Of a DNA stretch of 64,000 nucleotides, positions 61,856 through 64,000 are shown one piece after another (position 1 is the first letter of the stretch; each line of letters begins with the position of its first letter). Source of the stretch: Halobacillus faecis. GTDB lineage: Bacteria; Bacillota; Bacilli; Bacillales; Halobacillaceae. The translations under genes and the position numbers were made by a program. The notes beneath the pieces were generated by a model. It saw nothing but the letters and a program-made list of their open reading frames with translations, was not told where the DNA came from and ran no database searches. The stretch covers positions 124,001 to 188,000 of the forward strand of contig NZ_BJYD01000004.1 in the NCBI RefSeq assembly GCF_007991335.1. The letters are read 5' to 3'.

Positions 61856-62083
61856 ATGAGAAGTAAATTGTTTAATACATCAGGGAAAATAAAATTAGGG
61901 AGAAGGGTGCTTTTGAGTCTTCATGAAGGAGTTTCAGAAGAGTTTCTAAAAGAATTTTTTTCACAGATTGAAGGAGATATACTGAATAGACGTGAGAGTT
62001 ATAAAATCGAGTTCAAAGAAACGTTTGAGTGGAACGATAAGAAAATTAAATCTAAATACCTTAGAACGACCCAACAATTATAG
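61856..62083 (+). CDS. Small hypothetical protein, AT-rich
   Basis: 75 residues, basic, helical (EEFLKEFFSQIEGDILNRRE), no known domain. ATG 61856 lacks a clear ribosome site, only TTGAGG nearby. Low-GC codon use similar to the following 354-residue gene, so it may belong to the same imported segment or be a remnant. Confidence 0.4.
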   Translation: MRSKLFNTSGKIKLGRRVLLSLHEGVSEEFLKEFFSQIEGDILNRRESYKIEFKETFEWNDKKIKSKYLRTTQQL

Positions 62084-62349
62084 AACTTGAGCAAGTGCAA
62101 GAATCTCTAGTTAATATTTTTAATAAAACGTATTTCGCTATACTCTGACTTTAATTGACTACTTGTATTTTTCAGAGAGAGTAAAATAATTTATATCTTC
62201 AAGAAAAGGTGGCGATACCTACAAATGGACTATCTCTTGTTAAGCTAATGGGGAGATCAGAGGACCATTATATCCTAATCATTTTTACATATCTTTGGAA
62301 TTATTTTTAATTTTTATGAAAATAACAATTATTTTGTAGGGGGTAAATT

Positions 62350-63414
62350 ATGGCGTGGTCTGCTTTTCAAAAGGATTTAGCTTCAAAAACTAGAAAATTA
62401 AATCACATACTTCCTGAAGTTATGGAAATTACGGGATACGGGCATAAGTCCTTGAATGCAAAAATTGGTGGCAAAAACGCAGATTTTATGGATATTAATA
62501 ACGAGGTTATATTGTCACCAGATCACTTTGTAGCTTTATGGATGAAGGGTTTGATTCAATATCTAGATAATTTGCAATATAAGGAAAGTAGTAATATTTA
62601 CGAACTTTTACAATACATACAAGAATATCCCATTGTTAGGGACTATGCCTTTACTTTCTTAGAAAGAACTTACATGAGGAATTACACTGCTTTATCGAAA
62701 AAACGCCCTAAAGTTGAGGAAGCAACAATGTGGATAGGCCAAGAAAATGCGAATTATGGAATTCTTGTTACTCCAAGATTCTCTAATGGTAACTGGGAGA
62801 ATGATGTAAGCGAAATAAGACATTTTAAAAAGAAATATTGGACTATAGGTCATGTATTAGAGACAGGGATTGTGGTACCATTTGAAAATGAAAAAATAGA
62901 ATTCTCTGATACGGATCAATATTTAAAGTTTTTTAAGAATATTTTAGTTCGGGGATCGGGCTCACAATATGAACTTGAGATTGCTAATAATTATTGTGAA
63001 TTTGTTCGAAATTCAGATCAGCCAGAAGAAATCCCTCTGTTAATTCCCGAGTTTAGATATGGCGGTTTAGCAAGGAAACACCAATATAGACTTGATTTCA
63101 CTATAATTGACCCCAATACATTAAATAAGTACGGTTTTGAGTTATCTCCTTGGTCAACACACGGTTATTTATCAGGTACTAAAGGTAAGTTGCAAAAAGA
63201 CATTAACGCAATAGCTTTAGGGAATTTCGAAAAGGAAATGAGAAAACTTAAAGATTATTTTAGAGAATTTGGAGTATATGCTCTTATTTATACAGATTCC
63301 GACTTAGCGAATATAGAGAATGTGTTTTTGGATATGAAGAAATATCTAAATCCCTATGAAACGCAAGAACAGCTAAAATTACATGTGCTTGATGATTTTC
63401 TTAGCTATTCATAA
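62350..63414 (+). CDS. Orphan 354-residue protein, possible variant PD-(D/E)XK nuclease
   Basis: 354 residues from ATG 62350 after GTAGGGGG. I recognise no family. The N-terminal 75 residues are helical and could contain a helix-turn-helix (ITGYGHKSLNAKIGGKNAD). Residues 204-290 give a nuclease-like order: YELEIANNY (Glu208/210), HQYRLDFTII (Asp249), YGFELSPW (Glu264, with Ser where Lys is expected), then TKGKLQKD with lysines 278-283 that could replace it. Codons are AT-rich unlike neighbours upstream, suggesting transfer. No methylase or second subunit is seen in the window. Confidence 0.65.
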   Translation: MAWSAFQKDLASKTRKLNHILPEVMEITGYGHKSLNAKIGGKNADFMDINNEVILSPDHFVALWMKGLIQYLDNLQYKESSNIYELLQYIQEYPIVRDYAFTFLERTYMRNYTALSKKRPKVEEATMWIGQENANYGILVTPRFSNGNWENDVSEIRHFKKKYWTIGHVLETGIVVPFENEKIEFSDTDQYLKFFKNILVRGSGSQYELEIANNYCEFVRNSDQPEEIPLLIPEFRYGGLARKHQYRLDFTIIDPNTLNKYGFELSPWSTHGYLSGTKGKLQKDINAIALGNFEKEMRKLKDYFREFGVYALIYTDSDLANIENVFLDMKKYLNPYETQEQLKLHVLDDFLSYS

Positions 63415-63573
63415 TAAAACAAGCCTAGCTGCTATTTATGTTTAGCACTGTTTGTTACTCGAACAGCATGACATTACATTATTTAAGCAAATTTCAGATG
63501 GGTGTTCATCAATTGTTAATGGTCTAGCTACCTAGTGCAACAATATCCGATAACTTAGTTGAAGAATAAATTC

Positions 63574-63602
63574 AAAGACCGCCATTCTGGCGGTTTTTTG
63601 TT
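63574..63602 (+). terminator. Terminator
   Basis: ACCGCC/GGCGGT (63578-63583 with 63589-63594) with flanking A and T tracts; about 160 bases after the orphan gene, with nothing supported between. Confidence 0.75.
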
Positions 63603-63687
63603 TTGACTATCCTGCTGGAGTACAGGCTGGGTCTGGAGGATTAAGAATTCTGCGCTTATTCGGCTAACCGAAGATGTTTAATTTTGT

Positions 63688-63930
63688 GTGACTGTGGAGA
63701 TAAAAAGGGTAGTGGCAAAACAATATGAGGAGGAGATTCGTGTGCCGGATAAAGACATCAGTAAGTTAAAGGATGACACAGAGAGGAAGATAGCTGAGGG
63801 ATGGCGAGATTCCCTGGGATTAGATAAGATGAGTACAACAGAATGGTCAAACGCAGGCCTTAAAGCTTCAGAGGGGAAGGATTACCCAGAAATTAAAGAA
63901 GAAATCTTGAGGGAACGAAAAAAGAAATAA
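63688..63930 (+). CDS. Small hypothetical charged protein
   Basis: 80 residues from GTG 63688, no clear ribosome site. Very rich in Lys and Glu (YEEEIRVPDKDISKLKDDTE), soluble, no domain recognised. An internal start is possible. A terminator lies just after, which supports a transcribed unit. Confidence 0.45.
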   Translation: MTVEIKRVVAKQYEEEIRVPDKDISKLKDDTERKIAEGWRDSLGLDKMSTTEWSNAGLKASEGKDYPEIKEEILRERKKK

Positions 63931-63936
63931 TATGAC

Positions 63937-63981
63937 AAAAAGGCGTCTGGTTTAAACACCATATGATGCCTTTGTTTTTTT
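63937..63981 (+). terminator. Terminator at the window end
   Basis: AAAGGCGTC (63938-63946) pairs with GATGCCTTT (63965-63973), then seven T. Confidence 0.8.
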
Positions 63982-64000
63982 GTAAATCAGGGAGCCGGTA

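Noticed and set aside
62350-63414. Firm call as a type II restriction enzyme
   Set aside because: The expected Lys after Glu264 is Ser, no methyltransferase adjoins, and I recognise no family; kept only as a hypothesis.

Overview
The window looks like a chromosomal segment of a spore-forming, probably moderately halophilic Bacillaceae bacterium (a Halobacillus-like genus is my best guess, not proven). Supporting signs are strong AGGAGG ribosome binding sites, frequent TTG/GTG starts, a sporulenol/squalene-hopene cyclase, a manganese catalase with a spore-coat-like DUF2642 partner, a BCCT osmolyte-type transporter, a K+/H+ antiporter, a class D sortase with an LPDTA substrate, a UvsE endonuclease, and a PurR-box pair before guaC. 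I see no rRNA, tRNA, CRISPR array, prophage or intact insertion sequence.

Layout. 0-10 kb: the 3' end of a DUF429 gene, a D-glutamate cyclase-family protein, a stand-alone PRPP synthase, an operator-controlled PadR/HAAS membrane pair, a BCCT transporter, two DJ-1/PfpI proteins, an ABM monooxygenase and a LysR regulator. 10-20 kb: small accessory enzymes (GNAT, AraC/GyrI, NUDIX, VOC, SDR, alpha/beta hydrolases). This stretch is visibly decaying: a VOC gene has an in-frame stop, a NUDIX gene has several frameshifts, and a metallophosphoesterase has probably lost its stop codon. 20-31 kb: nitroreductase, YczE-like protein, an ABC-F ATPase, a thioredoxin-reductase-like flavoprotein, the antiporter, a structured dispersed repeat, a ydcZ-crp-ydcZ operon with an upstream palindrome, Mn catalase, an array of five 21-bp repeats and the cyclase. 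31-52 kb: mostly short genes, including a cluster of small membrane and lipoproteins, a MerR/SRPBCC pair with its own promoter, a ferritin-like/cupin fusion, a HEAT-repeat/glycosyltransferase pair, guaC, an MDR pump, a FusB-like EF-G binding protein, several hydrolase and NUDIX genes, the sortase pair, uvsE and an HNH protein.

52.9-61.1 kb is the most coherent block. Two divergent operons together encode a plausible complete route from L-lysine to crotonyl-CoA: a saccharopine-dehydrogenase-family enzyme resembling lysine 6-dehydrogenase, an aldehyde dehydrogenase, a class I aminotransferase, a ThDP-dependent 2-oxoacid decarboxylase-like enzyme, a class III CoA-transferase and an acyl-CoA dehydrogenase. 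The last carries the residues that mark glutaryl-CoA dehydrogenases.

61.3-64 kb: beyond an inverted repeat that shares a 9-mer with the 25.4 kb repeat, base composition becomes AT-rich. A 354-residue orphan protein lies here with a possible variant PD-(D/E)XK nuclease core; this looks horizontally acquired and is the best candidate for an undescribed function. All functions are read from sequence patterns and memory of families; no searches were run.
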